This document shows, in pieces, positions 7,674 to 17,366 of a stretch of 64,000 nucleotides of DNA. The DNA is from Micromonospora sp. RHAY321. GTDB lineage: Bacteria; Actinomycetota; Actinomycetes; Mycobacteriales; Micromonosporaceae. Every line of letters starts with the position of its first letter. The stretch's first letter is position 1. A program made the position numbers and the translations under genes. The stretch spans positions 62,001-126,000 of the forward strand of contig NZ_JAMHIW010000008.1 in NCBI RefSeq assembly GCF_023896955.1, written 5' to 3'. Below the pieces are notes generated by a model, which was not told the origin of the DNA, made no database searches, and saw nothing but the letters and a program-made list of their open reading frames with translations.

Positions 7674-8111
7674 CTACTTCTTGCCCTTGACCCCTCGGCG
7701 CAGCACCAGGCGGGCGCCGCTCCAGTCCCGGCCGGCGTTGATGGTCGAGGTCTGCTGGAGGCCGGCGGTGGGCGCGGACTCCGCGACCTCACTCGGCTCG
7801 ACGTGCCCCTCACGCCCCGCCTTCGGGGTGAGCAGCCACACGACCCCGTTGTCGGCCAACGGGCCGAGGGCGTCGACGAGAAGCTCGAAGAGGTCACCGT
7901 CGCCGTCGCGGTACCAGACGAGAACCGCGTCGACGACCTCGTCGGTGTCCTCGTCGACCAACTCTCCAGAGCGGTCGGTCAGGGCGTCGCGGAGATCCTG
8001 GTCGACGTCGTCGTCGTACCCCATCTCCATGACGACCATCCCCGGTTCGATTCCGAACCGGTCCGCCAGGCTGCGTACCCCGTCGGCGGCCTGACCAGCG
8101 GTCGCGCTCAC
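7674..8111 (-). CDS. DUF3052 family protein
   Basis: A 145-residue acidic cytoplasmic protein. It contains the conserved core RFGIEPGMVVMEMGYDDDVD, a central DLFELLVDALGPLADNGVVWLLTPK segment and a basic C-terminal tail RRGVKGKK, characteristic of the actinobacterial DUF3052 family of unknown function. The GTG at 8111 is chosen because GAGGAGG lies 9 nt upstream; the longer ATG reading would start before that site. In many actinobacteria this family sits beside AhpE and pyruvate-dehydrogenase genes, as here with ahpE downstream and aceE 6 kb away. Confidence 0.85.
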   Translation of the reverse strand: MSATAGQAADGVRSLADRFGIEPGMVVMEMGYDDDVDQDLRDALTDRSGELVDEDTDEVVDAVLVWYRDGDGDLFELLVDALGPLADNGVVWLLTPKAGREGHVEPSEVAESAPTAGLQQTSTINAGRDWSGARLVLRRGVKGKK

Positions 8112-8221
8112 TGTCGCGTGCCTCCTCATCTCGTCCCTGCTCGCGGCGTCGGCGACGCCGTCAGGCAAAGTCCACACAGTTGTGCCTCTGCGCGCAAGTG
8201 GCGCACCGGGTGGAACGGAAT

Positions 8222-10663
8222 TTACCGTGCCAGCAGCGTACGGGCACCGTCGGTAATGGCTTCCGCGGAGACCAGAACATGGCGTGCTGCCGGACCTAAT
8301 GGTACAAACGAGTCAACTCCCGCCACACGTCGCGCGGCGCCGACATATCCGGCGTCGACCAGCGCGGCGATCACTCCCTCGCCGACACCGCCCGACCGGC
8401 GGGTCTCGTCCACCACCAGCACACGGCCCGTCGCCGAGGACTCCCGGATGATGTCGGCGACCGGCAGCGGGGCCAGCCAGCGCAGATCCACCACCCGGGT
8501 GCCCACCCCCTCCTCGGCGAGGACGGCCGCGGCCCGCAGCGACATCCGCACGCCGTTACCGAAGGTGATGATGGTCAGGTCGTCGGCCGACCCGACCCGG
8601 TAGACCCGGGCCCGACCGATCGGCACGTGCCCCGCCACCCAGGCCCCCGGCTCCGGATAACCGGCCAGCCACTCCCCGTCGCCGTCGGCGTACAGGTCGC
8701 GGGTGTGGTAGAGCGCGATCGGCTCCAGGAACACGCAGACGCTGCCGTCCACGGCCGCGCTGGCCAGGCAGGTCCGCAGCATGGGCGCGGCGTCGTCCGG
8801 CCGCGCCGGCACCGCGACCACCAGGCCGGGCACATCGCGGAGTACGGCCACCGAGTTGTCGTTGTGGAAGTGCCCGCCGAACCCCTCCTGGTACGCCAGC
8901 CCGGCCACCCGCAGCACCATCGGGTTGCGGAACGCACCCTGGGAGAAGAACTGCATGGTGGCCGCCTCGCCGCGCAACTGGTCTTCGGCGTTGTGCAGGT
9001 ACGCCAGGTACTGGATCTCCGGCACCGGCAGCATCCCGGCCAGCCCGGCGCCCAGCCCCAACCCGAGCACCGAGGTCTCGTCGAGCAGGGTGTCGAAGAC
9101 GCGGGCCGCCCCGAAGCGGTCGCGCAGCCCCTTCGTCACCCCGTACACGCCGCCCTTGGCGGCCACGTCCTCGCCGAAGACGGCCATCTGCGGGTGGTCG
9201 AGCAACCCGTCGGCGAGCGCCGCGTTGATGCTCTGCGCCAGGGTCAACGGGCCGGCCAGCTCCGGCGGCTTGCCCCCGAACGCCTCCGCCCGGGCGCCCG
9301 CTCCCGGGCCGCTGGCCCGGGCCGCCGCGTCGGCCACCGCCCGCGCCACCCGCACCGGCCGGCGGGGCGCCAGCGCCGACACCACCTCGGCGGCGGAGCC
9401 CAGCTTCGGTTCGCCCAGCACCTCCTCGGCGAGGCGGCGTACCTGCCAGCCGGTCTCGTCGTACCGGGCCAGCAGTTCCTCGCCGGTGGCCAGGCCGGCG
9501 TCGGCGAGCAGCCGCGCGGTGGCGACAACCGGGTCCCGGTCCAGGTCCGCGGCGAGTTCCCCCGGGGTGCGGTACGCCAACTCCGCGTCGGCCCCGGCGT
9601 GCCCCATCAGCCGGACGGTGCGCAGGTGCAGCACGGCCGGACGGCGGTGCCTGCGCACCCATGCCGCGGCCTCCGCCGCCACCGCGTACGCCTGCACCGG
9701 GTCGCCCCCGTCGGCGGTGAAGTAGTGGATGCCCGGCCTGGACCGCAGCGTCGCCTCCACCCAGCCCTCCGGGGAGCGGACGCTGATGCCCAGCCCGTTG
9801 TCCTCGCAGACGAAGAGCACCGGGATGCGCAGCCCGGCGTGGTCGTACCAGCCGGCGGTGTTGAAGGCGGCGGTGGCGCTGGCGTGGTTGACCGAGGCGT
9901 CGCCGAACGAGCACACCACGATGGCGTCCGGCGGCCACGGGGCGTGGGTGGCACCGGCGCCGCTGCCGACCCGCACTCCGGAGGCGGTGCGCCGCCCGGC
10001 GCTGTCCATCCGGCGCAGCCGCTCCACGGCCAGTCCCATCCCGACCGCCCGGGGCAGGTGGGAGGCGATGGTGGAGGTGGTCGGCACGATGGCCAGGTCG
10101 GCACGACCGAACACCTTGTGCCGGCCACCGGCGATCGGCTCCTGACTGGAGGCGACCATCCCGCGCAGCACGTCCCGGGCCGCCTGCGCGTACGGCGCGA
10201 ACCCGCCAGTGGGCGGCGCGGAGCCGGCCGGCCCGGACTCGGCCGGTTCGGACTCGGCCGGTTCGGCGGGTGGTTCGGCGGGTGGTTCGTCGTCGGCGGG
10301 CGGTTCGAAGGACGTGGCGGCGGTCTGGGTGGCGCGCACGCAGTAGAAGGCTCCGGAGCGGTAGTGCAGCAGCGCCGGGTCGGTGGGCCGCAGCGCGGCG
10401 GCGACCGCCGCGTTGCCCTCGTGCCCGGCCGAGCCGATCGTGTAGAAGCCTTCCCCGAAACTGCGCAGCCAACGGCCCGCCAGGTCGAGCTGCCGGCTGG
10501 TCACCTGCGCGTCGAACATCTCCAGCAGTTGCGCGCCGGTCAGTGGGGCGTCGTCGGTGACCGGGTCGGCGGGGTCACGCCGTCGCTCGGCGGCGGGCAG
10601 CGCCGCCAGCGTCTCCCGGAAGCGGTCGTCGAGATCTTGCGGGGTGGTCACGTCGCACAGCAT
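8222..10663 (-). CDS. Fused E1 alpha/beta 2-oxoacid dehydrogenase (branched-chain type)
   Basis: An 813-residue thiamine-diphosphate enzyme in which E1 alpha (residues ~1-440) and E1 beta (~470-813) are fused. The family decarboxylates 2-oxoacids and passes the acyl group to a lipoylated E2. Alpha-half features are SAGHEGNAA, the ThDP-binding region [13 protein letters not shown] and [10 protein letters not shown]. Beta-half features are [15 protein letters not shown] and [12 protein letters not shown] Pro/Ala/Glu-rich insert (about residues 120-155) interrupts the alpha half and is encoded by repetitive GC-rich DNA. The usual GDG is GDA here. No E2 or E3 gene lies in the window, so substrate (branched-chain oxoacids most likely) and partner are inferred. 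It is followed divergently by the DUF3052 promoter region. Confidence 0.85.
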   Translation of the reverse strand: MLCDVTTPQDLDDRFRETLAALPAAERRRDPADPVTDDAPLTGAQLLEMFDAQVTSRQLDLAGRWLRSFGEGFYTIGSAGHEGNAAVAAALRPTDPALLHYRSGAFYCVRATQTAATSFEPPADDEPPAEPPAEPAESEPAESGPAGSAPPTGGFAPYAQAARDVLRGMVASSQEPIAGGRHKVFGRADLAIVPTTSTIASHLPRAVGMGLAVERLRRMDSAGRRTASGVRVGSGAGATHAPWPPDAIVVCSFGDASVNHASATAAFNTAGWYDHAGLRIPVLFVCEDNGLGISVRSPEGWVEATLRSRPGIHYFTADGGDPVQAYAVAAEAAAWVRRHRRPAVLHLRTVRLMGHAGADAELAYRTPGELAADLDRDPVVATARLLADAGLATGEELLARYDETGWQVRRLAEEVLGEPKLGSAAEVVSALAPRRPVRVARAVADAAARASGPGAGARAEAFGGKPPELAGPLTLAQSINAALADGLLDHPQMAVFGEDVAAKGGVYGVTKGLRDRFGAARVFDTLLDETSVLGLGLGAGLAGMLPVPEIQYLAYLHNAEDQLRGEAATMQFFSQGAFRNPMVLRVAGLAYQEGFGGHFHNDNSVAVLRDVPGLVVAVPARPDDAAPMLRTCLASAAVDGSVCVFLEPIALYHTRDLYADGDGEWLAGYPEPGAWVAGHVPIGRARVYRVGSADDLTIITFGNGVRMSLRAAAVLAEEGVGTRVVDLRWLAPLPVADIIRESSATGRVLVVDETRRSGGVGEGVIAALVDAGYVGAARRVAGVDSFVPLGPAARHVLVSAEAITDGARTLLAR

Positions 10664-10714
10664 TACCGACGCAAGCCCTGGTCGCCCAGTGGGACACGGT
10701 GGGCGCGGGTGGAC

Positions 10715-11308
10715 CTACTCCGGCCCGCACGGCTCCGGACAGCCGCCGTCGGACACCTTCCAGACCAGGTCGCGCAGGGTGTCGAGCTCCTCGTCGGTCA
10801 GACCGGCCAGGAGTCGGGAGTCGGACATCACCTCGGTCACCCGGCCCCGCACACCGCGGCCCTTCCCGGTCACCACCAACGTCTTCTGCCGCCGGTCGGC
10901 CGGGTCGGTGCGACGTTCGACCAGGCCGGCCTGCTCCAGCTTGTCGACGAGCGCCGTCACGTTCGACCGGTCGCAGCCGAGCCGCTCGGCGAGGTCGCGG
11001 GCCGGCAGGGGACGGTCGGGGTCGAGCTCGTTCAGCGCGCGGGCCGCCGCCGGGGTGAGCCCCAGCTCGGCGAACGCGGAGTCCTGCCGGTGCCGTAGCG
11101 CGGCGGTCACGTGCGCCATCCGGCGCACCACGTCGGCGGCCAGGCCGGCACGGTCCGCCGGCACGCCCGCTCGGGAAACCGCCTCCTGCGCCACGGCCAC
11201 ATCGTACGCACGGCACCGGCCGGTCAGCTCGTCGATCGGTCCGGTCACGCCGGCACCCTGAACGACCACGGGTGCAACGGCGGCGCGGGGCGGATCGACC
11301 GCGGTCAT
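10715..11308 (-). CDS. MarR-family transcriptional regulator
   Basis: The core is a winged-helix MarR domain. [13 protein letters not shown] opens it, then the helix-turn-helix [31 protein letters not shown] and the wing [16 protein letters not shown]. It probably binds DNA as a dimer and responds to a small ligand. The longest frame gives 197 residues, but the first 30-36 look non-homologous and lack a ribosome-binding site, so the true start may be a GTG at about 11248 or 11200. It lies 51 bp upstream of the fused E1 gene on the same strand and may be cotranscribed with or regulate it. Confidence 0.85.
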   Translation of the reverse strand: MTAVDPPRAAVAPVVVQGAGVTGPIDELTGRCRAYDVAVAQEAVSRAGVPADRAGLAADVVRRMAHVTAALRHRQDSAFAELGLTPAAARALNELDPDRPLPARDLAERLGCDRSNVTALVDKLEQAGLVERRTDPADRRQKTLVVTGKGRGVRGRVTEVMSDSRLLAGLTDEELDTLRDLVWKVSDGGCPEPCGPE

Positions 11309-11416
11309 CGGTGTTCGACTGCCGGCGACAGGGAGGGGCCCTGGCTGTCACCTGCCGGCCATCCGGGCTGGCGAGGCTCCCCACGTCACGAGAGATCGGA
11401 CTCTGGGGAGGATTTC

Positions 11417-13069
11417 GTGTCACTGTCCCGACGTACCATCCTGCTGTCCGGCGCCGCCCTCGGCGCCGCCGGTGCGGTCACCGGGCTGCCGGTGGCGGCC
11501 CGCGCTGCGGCGGCCCGTCGCCCGCTGGCCTACCCGTTCACCCTCGGTGTGGCCTCCGGCGACCCCGACCACGAGGGGTTCGTGCTGTGGACCCGCCTGG
11601 CCCCGCAGCCCCTCGCCGAGGACGGCCTCGGCGGCATGCCCGACCGCGACGTCCCGGTGCACTGGGAGTTGGCCGCCGACGAGCGCTTCCGGCACGTCGT
11701 GCGGCGCGGGGTCTCCGTCGCCCGCACCCGTTCGGCGCACAGCGTGCACGTGGAGCTGGCGGGCCTGCTGCCCGGGCGGGAGTACTTCTACCGGTTCCGC
11801 GCCGAGCGGCACCTCTCGCCCGTCGGGCGCACCCGCACCGCCCCGGCGCCCTGGACCATGCCGGCCGCCCTGGCGATGGGCTTCGCCTCCTGCTCCCAGT
11901 ACGAGCACGGCTACTTCACCGCCTACCGGCGGCTGGCCGAGACCGAGCCGGAGCTGATCCTGCACCTGGGTGACTACCAGTACGAGTACGCCCCGGACAC
12001 GTACAACGTCCCCGGCGGCAACCCGCGCGACCACGAGGGGCCGGAGACCCGGACGCTGGCCAACTACCGGCAGCGGCACGCCCAGTACAAGACCGACGCC
12101 GACCTTCAGGCGGCGCACGCGGTGGCGCCCTGGGCGGTGGTCTTCGACGACCACGAGGTGGAGAACAACTGGGCCGACGAGGTGCCCGAGGCGCCGGACC
12201 CGGAGTTCCCCGCCCGCCGGGCGGCGGCGTTCCAGGCGTACTACGAGAACATGCCGCTGCGGCGTACCTCGATCCCGCGTGGCATCGACATGCAGCTCTA
12301 CCGGCGGGTGCGCTGGGGGCGGCTGGCCACCTTCCACATGCTCGACACCCGCCAGTACCGCGACGACCAGGCCTGCGGCGACGGCTACCGGGACTGCGCG
12401 GCGGCGGCCGACCCGGCCCGCTCGATCACCGGGGCCGAGCAGGAGGCGTGGCTGCTGGACGGTTTCCGGCGCTCGGACGCCCGCTGGGACATCCTGGGCC
12501 AGCAGGTCTTCTTCGCCCAGCGGGACAACAACGCCGGCCCCCTCACCGTCACCAGCATGGACGCCTGGGACGGCTACGTCGCCTCCCGCGACCGGATCAC
12601 CCGTGGCTGGCTGGCCGCCGGGGTGCGCAACCCCGTGGTGCTCACCGGTGACGTGCACGCGCACTGGGCCAGCGACCTGAAGCTGGACTACGCGGACCCG
12701 ACCTCGCGCACCGTCGGCACCGAGCTGGTCTGCTCCTCGATCACCTCGACCGGCGACGGCGCGGACTCGGCGTCCGGCTCCCACCCGTGGTTCGGCTTCA
12801 ACCCGCACCTGCGCTTCCAGAACAACCTGCGGGGGTACGTGCGCACCACGATCACCCCGGGCCAGCTCTCCGCCGACTTCGACGTGCTGCCGTACGTCAG
12901 CCGGCCGGGCGCTCCGGCGTACACCCGGGCCTCGTTCGTGATCGAGGACCGCGTGCCCGGCCTGCACCAGACGGCGGACAACCCGCTCCCGTCGGCGGCG
13001 CGCACGGCCACCGACGCGGGGGCGGACGAGGGCCGACGCACGGTGGAGCGGGAGACCGTGCGCCCCTGA
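11417..13069 (+). CDS. phoD: PhoD-like alkaline phosphatase/phosphodiesterase, Tat-exported
   Basis: A 550-residue secreted metallophosphoesterase. The N-terminus SLSRRTILLSGAALGAAGAV is a twin-arginine signal ending near AARAAAARR. An N-terminal Ig-like PhoD domain (FTLGVASGDPDHEGFVLWTRL) precedes the catalytic domain with HLGDYQYEYA, FDDHEVENNW and VVLTGDVHAHWASDL, the Asp/His/Asn ligands of the Ca/Fe centre. PhoD enzymes release phosphate from phosphomono- and diesters such as teichoic acid outside the cell and are usually phosphate-starvation induced; no PhoP box was identified here. The GTG at 11417 follows a GGGGAGG site by 5-6 nt. The upstream in-frame extension is spurious. Confidence 0.93.
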   Translation: MSLSRRTILLSGAALGAAGAVTGLPVAARAAAARRPLAYPFTLGVASGDPDHEGFVLWTRLAPQPLAEDGLGGMPDRDVPVHWELAADERFRHVVRRGVSVARTRSAHSVHVELAGLLPGREYFYRFRAERHLSPVGRTRTAPAPWTMPAALAMGFASCSQYEHGYFTAYRRLAETEPELILHLGDYQYEYAPDTYNVPGGNPRDHEGPETRTLANYRQRHAQYKTDADLQAAHAVAPWAVVFDDHEVENNWADEVPEAPDPEFPARRAAAFQAYYENMPLRRTSIPRGIDMQLYRRVRWGRLATFHMLDTRQYRDDQACGDGYRDCAAAADPARSITGAEQEAWLLDGFRRSDARWDILGQQVFFAQRDNNAGPLTVTSMDAWDGYVASRDRITRGWLAAGVRNPVVLTGDVHAHWASDLKLDYADPTSRTVGTELVCSSITSTGDGADSASGSHPWFGFNPHLRFQNNLRGYVRTTITPGQLSADFDVLPYVSRPGAPAYTRASFVIEDRVPGLHQTADNPLPSAARTATDAGADEGRRTVERETVRP

Positions 13070-13199
13070 CCCCACGCCATGATCCGCGCAACGTCAGGGA
13101 CGGTGTCGCCTCGGCTCGCGGTGCCGCAGCGGGCTCCCGGAGGTTGCGCGGATCTCGCGGGAGGTGGGCAGGCGCGGCCCGGACGCCGGGCGGGGCGGG

Positions 13200-13604
13200 T
13201 CAGGCCGGGAGGAAGGAGAAGCGGACCTGGCGGGTGGGGTTGTCGCCGTTGGTGTCGATCAGGCAGACGGACTGCCAGGTGCCGAGGGCCAGGCGCCCGT
13301 CGAGCACCGGCAGCGTGGCGTACGGCGGGACGAACGCCGGCAGCACGTGGTCCCGGCCGTGGCCGGGCGAGCCGTGCCGGTGCCGCCAGCGGTCGTCGGT
13401 GGGCAGCAGCGCGTCGATCGCGGTGAGCAGGTCGTCGTCGGAGCCGGAACCGGTCTCGATGATCGCCAGGCCGGCGGTGGCGTGCGGCACGAACACGTGC
13501 AGCAGACCGTCGCCCTGACCGGACACGAACCGCTCGGCCTCGGCGGTGATGTCGTGGACGGTCGGCCGCGACCCGGTCCGGACGGTGATGACTTCACTGC
13601 GCAT
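13200..13604 (-). CDS. YjbQ/UPF0047 family protein
   Basis: A 134-residue cytoplasmic protein of the YjbQ family, some members of which carry the label secondary thiamine-phosphate synthase. The conserved core is present: HVFVPHATAGLAIIETG, then DHVLPAFVPPYATLPVLDG, then LGTWQSVCLIDTNG. His and Glu in the core line the putative active site. The ATG at 13604 is preferred; another lies three codons upstream at 13613 and neither has a strong ribosome-binding site. It is convergent with phoD. Physiological role in actinobacteria is not established. Confidence 0.88.
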   Translation of the reverse strand: MRSEVITVRTGSRPTVHDITAEAERFVSGQGDGLLHVFVPHATAGLAIIETGSGSDDDLLTAIDALLPTDDRWRHRHGSPGHGRDHVLPAFVPPYATLPVLDGRLALGTWQSVCLIDTNGDNPTRQVRFSFLPA

Positions 13605-13807
13605 ACGTCGCATTCTGCCGCAGCGCGGGTCAGGAGCTACCGCCACCGCCACCGGAGTCGAGGGCGGTTCGGACGGTCGTAGCGCTAAGTTACCGGCGGG
13701 TACCTGTGTTCAGCGTCGCGTCGAGGGGACCTAGACGTGACGACGGGTGCCACCAGGGGGCAGGATGGCGCTAGAGACCTATCCCACACACAACCGAGGG
13801 AACGCCT

Positions 13808-16546
13808 GTGGCTACGGAACGCAAGCGCCCGGTGATCAGCGACGGCCTACCGAGCCAGCTTCCGGACATCGACCCTGAAGAAACCAGCGAATGGGTCGAG
13901 TCGCTCGACGGTGTCATCGACGATCGCGGCGCCAAACGCGCTCGCTACGTCATGCTGCGCCTGCTGGAGCGGGCCCGCGAGCGCCAGGTCGGGGTTCCGC
14001 CCCTGACCACCACCGACTACATCAACACCATCACGCCCGAGCGGGAGCCGTGGTTCCCGGGCGACGAGCACGTCGAGCGGCGGATCCGGGCGTACGTCCG
14101 GTGGAACGCCGCCATGCTGGTGCACCGGGCGCAGCGCCCGGAGATCGGCGTCGGCGGGCACATCTCGACCTTCGCCAGCTCGGCGTCGCTCTACGAGGTG
14201 GGCTTCAACCACTTCTTCCGGGGCAAGAACCACCCGGGCGGCGGCGACCACATCTTCTACCAGGGTCACGCCTCCCCCGGCATGTACGCGCGGGCGTTCC
14301 TGGAGGGGCGTCTCAGCGAGCACCAGCTCGACGGGTTCCGTCAGGAGCTGTCGCACCCCGGTGGTGGGCTGCCCTCGTACCCGCACCCGCGGCTGATGCC
14401 GGACTTCTGGGAGTTCCCCACGGTCTCGATGGGCCTCGGTGGGCTCAACGCGATCTACCAGGCCCGGTTCAACCGGTACCTGCAGCACCGGGGCATCAAG
14501 GACACCTCCCAGCAGCACGTCTGGGCGTTCCTCGGTGACGGTGAGATGGACGAGCCGGAGACGCTGGGCGCGATCGGCGTGGCCGCCCGCGAGGAGCTCG
14601 ACAACCTCACCTTCGTGATCAACTGCAACCTCCAGCGGCTGGACGGCCCCGTCCGTGGCAACGGCAAGGTGATGCAGGAGCTGGAGTCGTTCTTCCGGGG
14701 TGCCGGCTGGAACGTGATCAAGGTGGTCTGGGGCCGCGAGTGGGACCCGCTGCTCGCCGCGGACACCGACGGCGCGCTGGTCAACCTCATGAACACCACG
14801 ACCGACGGTGACTACCAGACGTACAAGGCCGAGTCGGGCGCGTACGTGCGGGAGCACTTCTTCGGCCGCGACCCGCGGACCCGCAAGATGGTCGAGCCGC
14901 TCAGCGACGACGAGATCTGGAACCTCAAGCGGGGTGGGCACGACTACCGCAAGCTCTACGCGGCCTACAAGGCGGCCACCGAGCACACCGGTCAGCCGAC
15001 CGTCATCCTGGCGAAGACGATCAAGGGCTGGACGCTCGGCTCGCACTTCGAGGGCCGCAACGCGACCCACCAGATGAAGAAGCTGACGCTGGAGGATCTG
15101 AAGACCTTCCGCGACCGGCTCTACCTGGACATCCCGGACTCGGCGCTGGAGGAGAACCCCTACCTGCCGCCGTACTACAACCCGGGTGAGAAGTCCGAGG
15201 AGATCCAGTACCTGAAGGAGCGGCGCGAGCAGCTCGGCGGCTACCTGCCGTCCCGGCGGACCAGCACCAAGCGGCTGGCCATCCCCGGCCCGGAGCGGTT
15301 CGCCGACGTCAAGCGCGGCTCGGGCAAGCAGAAGGTGGCCACCACCATGGCCTTCGTCCGCCTGCTCAAGGACATCATGAAGGACAAGGAGTTCGGCAAG
15401 CGCTGGGTGCCGATCATCCCGGACGAGGCGCGCACCTTCGGCCTCGACTCGATCTTCCCGACCGCGAAGATCTACTCCCCGCACGGCCAGCGCTACACCT
15501 CGGTCGACCGGGAGCTGTTCCTGTCGTACAAGGAGTCGACCACCGGGCAGATCCTGCACGAGGGGATCAACGAGGCCGGCTCGGTCGCCTCGTTCACGGC
15601 CGCGGGCTCGGCGTACGCCACGCACGACGAGCCGATGATCCCGATGTACATCTTCTACTCGATGTTCGGGTTCCAGCGGACCGCCGACGGGCTCTGGGCG
15701 GCAGCCGACCAGATGGCCCGGGGCTTCCTGCTCGGCGCCACCGCTGGGCGGACCACGCTCAACGGTGAGGGCCTGCAGCACGAGGACGGCCACTCGCTGC
15801 TGATCGCCGCCACCAACCCGGCGGTGGTCGCGTACGACCCGGCGTTCTCCTTCGAGATCGCGCACATCATGGAGAACGGCCTGCACCGGATGTACGGGGA
15901 CGCGCAGGAGAACGTCTTCTACTACCTGACGGTCTACAACGAGCCGATCCTCCAGCCGGCCGAGCCGGCCGGGGTGGACGTGGAGGGCCTGCTCAAGGGC
16001 ATCTACCGCTACTCCCCGGCTCCGCAGGTCGACGGCCCGAAGGCCAACGTGCTCGCCTCGGGCACGGGCATGCAGTGGGCGCTCAAGGCCCAGCAGCTGC
16101 TCGCCCAGGACTGGGGGGTGGCCGCGGACGTCTGGTCGGTGACCTCCTGGACCGAGCTGCGCCGCGACGCGGTGCAGGCCGAGGAGTACAACCTGCTCAA
16201 CCCGGGCGCCGAGGCGAAGGTTCCGTACATCACGCAGAAGCTCGCCGACGCCGACGGGCCGAAGGTCGCGGTCAGCGACTGGATGCGCGCGGTACCGGAC
16301 CTGATCTCCCGCTGGGTGCCCGGCGACTACACGTCGCTCGGCACCGACGGCTTCGGCATGTCGGACACCCGGCACGCGCTGCGCCGGCACTTCCACGTCG
16401 ACGCCGAGTCGATCGTGGTCGCCACGCTGCGGCAGCTGGCCCGCAGCGGCGCGGTGGCCGCCACCGTGCCGGCCGAGGCCGCCAAGAAGTACGCGATCGA
16501 CGACGTGAACGCAGCCCCGGTCGGCGAGACCGGCGGCGACAGCTGA
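13808..16546 (+). CDS. aceE: Pyruvate dehydrogenase E1, homodimeric
   Basis: A 912-residue AceE that decarboxylates pyruvate and acetylates the lipoyl group of E2 in the pyruvate dehydrogenase complex. The ThDP/Mg motif is complete ([16 protein letters not shown] with downstream [10 protein letters not shown]). The N-terminus carries the [13 protein letters not shown] motif, and [14 protein letters not shown] and [11 protein letters not shown] of the catalytic region are intact. Length matches the family. The GTG at 13808 is preceded by GAGGGAAC. E2 and E3 genes are not adjacent, as is usual in actinobacteria. The gene stands alone, with a strong intrinsic terminator 18 bp after its stop. Confidence 0.96.
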   Translation: MATERKRPVISDGLPSQLPDIDPEETSEWVESLDGVIDDRGAKRARYVMLRLLERARERQVGVPPLTTTDYINTITPEREPWFPGDEHVERRIRAYVRWNAAMLVHRAQRPEIGVGGHISTFASSASLYEVGFNHFFRGKNHPGGGDHIFYQGHASPGMYARAFLEGRLSEHQLDGFRQELSHPGGGLPSYPHPRLMPDFWEFPTVSMGLGGLNAIYQARFNRYLQHRGIKDTSQQHVWAFLGDGEMDEPETLGAIGVAAREELDNLTFVINCNLQRLDGPVRGNGKVMQELESFFRGAGWNVIKVVWGREWDPLLAADTDGALVNLMNTTTDGDYQTYKAESGAYVREHFFGRDPRTRKMVEPLSDDEIWNLKRGGHDYRKLYAAYKAATEHTGQPTVILAKTIKGWTLGSHFEGRNATHQMKKLTLEDLKTFRDRLYLDIPDSALEENPYLPPYYNPGEKSEEIQYLKERREQLGGYLPSRRTSTKRLAIPGPERFADVKRGSGKQKVATTMAFVRLLKDIMKDKEFGKRWVPIIPDEARTFGLDSIFPTAKIYSPHGQRYTSVDRELFLSYKESTTGQILHEGINEAGSVASFTAAGSAYATHDEPMIPMYIFYSMFGFQRTADGLWAAADQMARGFLLGATAGRTTLNGEGLQHEDGHSLLIAATNPAVVAYDPAFSFEIAHIMENGLHRMYGDAQENVFYYLTVYNEPILQPAEPAGVDVEGLLKGIYRYSPAPQVDGPKANVLASGTGMQWALKAQQLLAQDWGVAADVWSVTSWTELRRDAVQAEEYNLLNPGAEAKVPYITQKLADADGPKVAVSDWMRAVPDLISRWVPGDYTSLGTDGFGMSDTRHALRRHFHVDAESIVVATLRQLARSGAVAATVPAEAAKKYAIDDVNAAPVGETGGDS

Positions 16547-16564
16547 TCCAGCACGATCCAGGAA

Positions 16565-16595
16565 GGGCCCGGCGCACCCGCGCCGGGCCCTTTTT
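16565..16595 (+). terminator. Intrinsic terminator of aceE
   Basis: A perfect 11-bp GC stem, GGGCCCGGCGC (16565-16575) with its complement at 16580-16590, a 4-nt loop and five T residues. This is the best canonical terminator in the window. Confidence 0.92.
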
Positions 16596-16661
16596 GGTGC
16601 ACCCGCACCCTCGCCCCGCACTCCCCAGCGACCGGGCGGACGGCGGGTGAGACGGGGCGGC

Positions 16662-16701
16662 GGCGGTCCGGGGTCCCTGGCGGGGACCCGGGGCCACCGC
16701 C
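16662..16701 (-). terminator. GC-rich hairpin after the SRPBCC gene
   Basis: An imperfect GC-rich inverted repeat centred on GGTCCC...GGGACC lies between the convergent aceE and SRPBCC genes. It lacks a T tract, so it is only a possible terminator for the minus-strand gene. Confidence 0.3.
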
Positions 16702-16728
16702 GGGGCGGGTGACGCCGGGGATCGGCGG

Positions 16729-17178
16729 TCAGCCGACGGCGGCCAGGTCGGTCAGCCGGGCGAGCGAGTCCTCGAGGTCGGCGCCGACCCGACGCAGCCC
16801 GAGGCGCAGCAGGGCCGCCTTGACCGGGCCGGCCGGCCAGCGGACGACGATGAGCCGCACGATGGTCCCGCCCTCCTCCTCCTCGTCGGGAGTGAGCTGG
16901 ACGTAGATCTCGGTGCGCGCCTCCGCGCGAGCACCGGCGCCCTTGGCCCGTTCCCGCCAGCCGATCAAGGTCGGCTCCTGGTAGGCGATCACCTCGGCCT
17001 CATGCGCCGAACCGCGCCCCGCCTGGACCAACTGCCGCCGCCCGAAGCCCTCTCCCGAGAGCACTTCGGCCGCGCGGACCCCCGCCAGCCAGGCCGGCAA
17101 CTGCTCGGCCCGCTGTACGACGTCCCAGACCACTTCCACCGGCGCCGCCACGTGCGCACTGCGTTCCACGAGGATCAT
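16729..17178 (-). CDS. SRPBCC-family protein (polyketide cyclase/START-like)
   Basis: A 149-residue protein with the SRPBCC hydrophobic-pocket fold. It opens with ERSAHVAAPVEVVWDVVQRAEQLPAWLAGV, the signature N-terminal strand-helix of this superfamily, and ends with a long amphipathic C-terminal helix (LLRLGLRRVGADLEDSLARLTDL). Such proteins bind lipids or small hydrophobic ligands; the ligand here is unknown. The ATG at 17178 is chosen for the GGAGG site about 10 nt upstream. It is divergent from the beta-glucosidase gene, sharing a 188-bp intergenic region. Confidence 0.8.
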   Translation of the reverse strand: MILVERSAHVAAPVEVVWDVVQRAEQLPAWLAGVRAAEVLSGEGFGRRQLVQAGRGSAHEAEVIAYQEPTLIGWRERAKGAGARAEARTEIYVQLTPDEEEEGGTIVRLIVVRWPAGPVKAALLRLGLRRVGADLEDSLARLTDLAAVG

Positions 17179-17366
17179 TTCCGTCTTTCCTCCAGTGAGG
17201 ACATCCCACGATATCGGCACTCTATGCGCAAAATCGGACGTACCTGGACGGGTTCGGAAAAAGACACGCCGATCAACCATTGCGCATCCCGCCATCCCGG
17301 CCTATGGCGCATTCATCCGGAGCGACCTAGAGTCCCGAGCACGTTTCACGTTGACCGGGAGGGCGC

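Noticed and set aside
10715-11308. Full 197-residue reading of the MarR protein as certain
   Set aside because: The first 30-36 residues are Val/Pro/Ala-rich without homology or ribosome-binding site, so the true start is probably further in; the end is secure.
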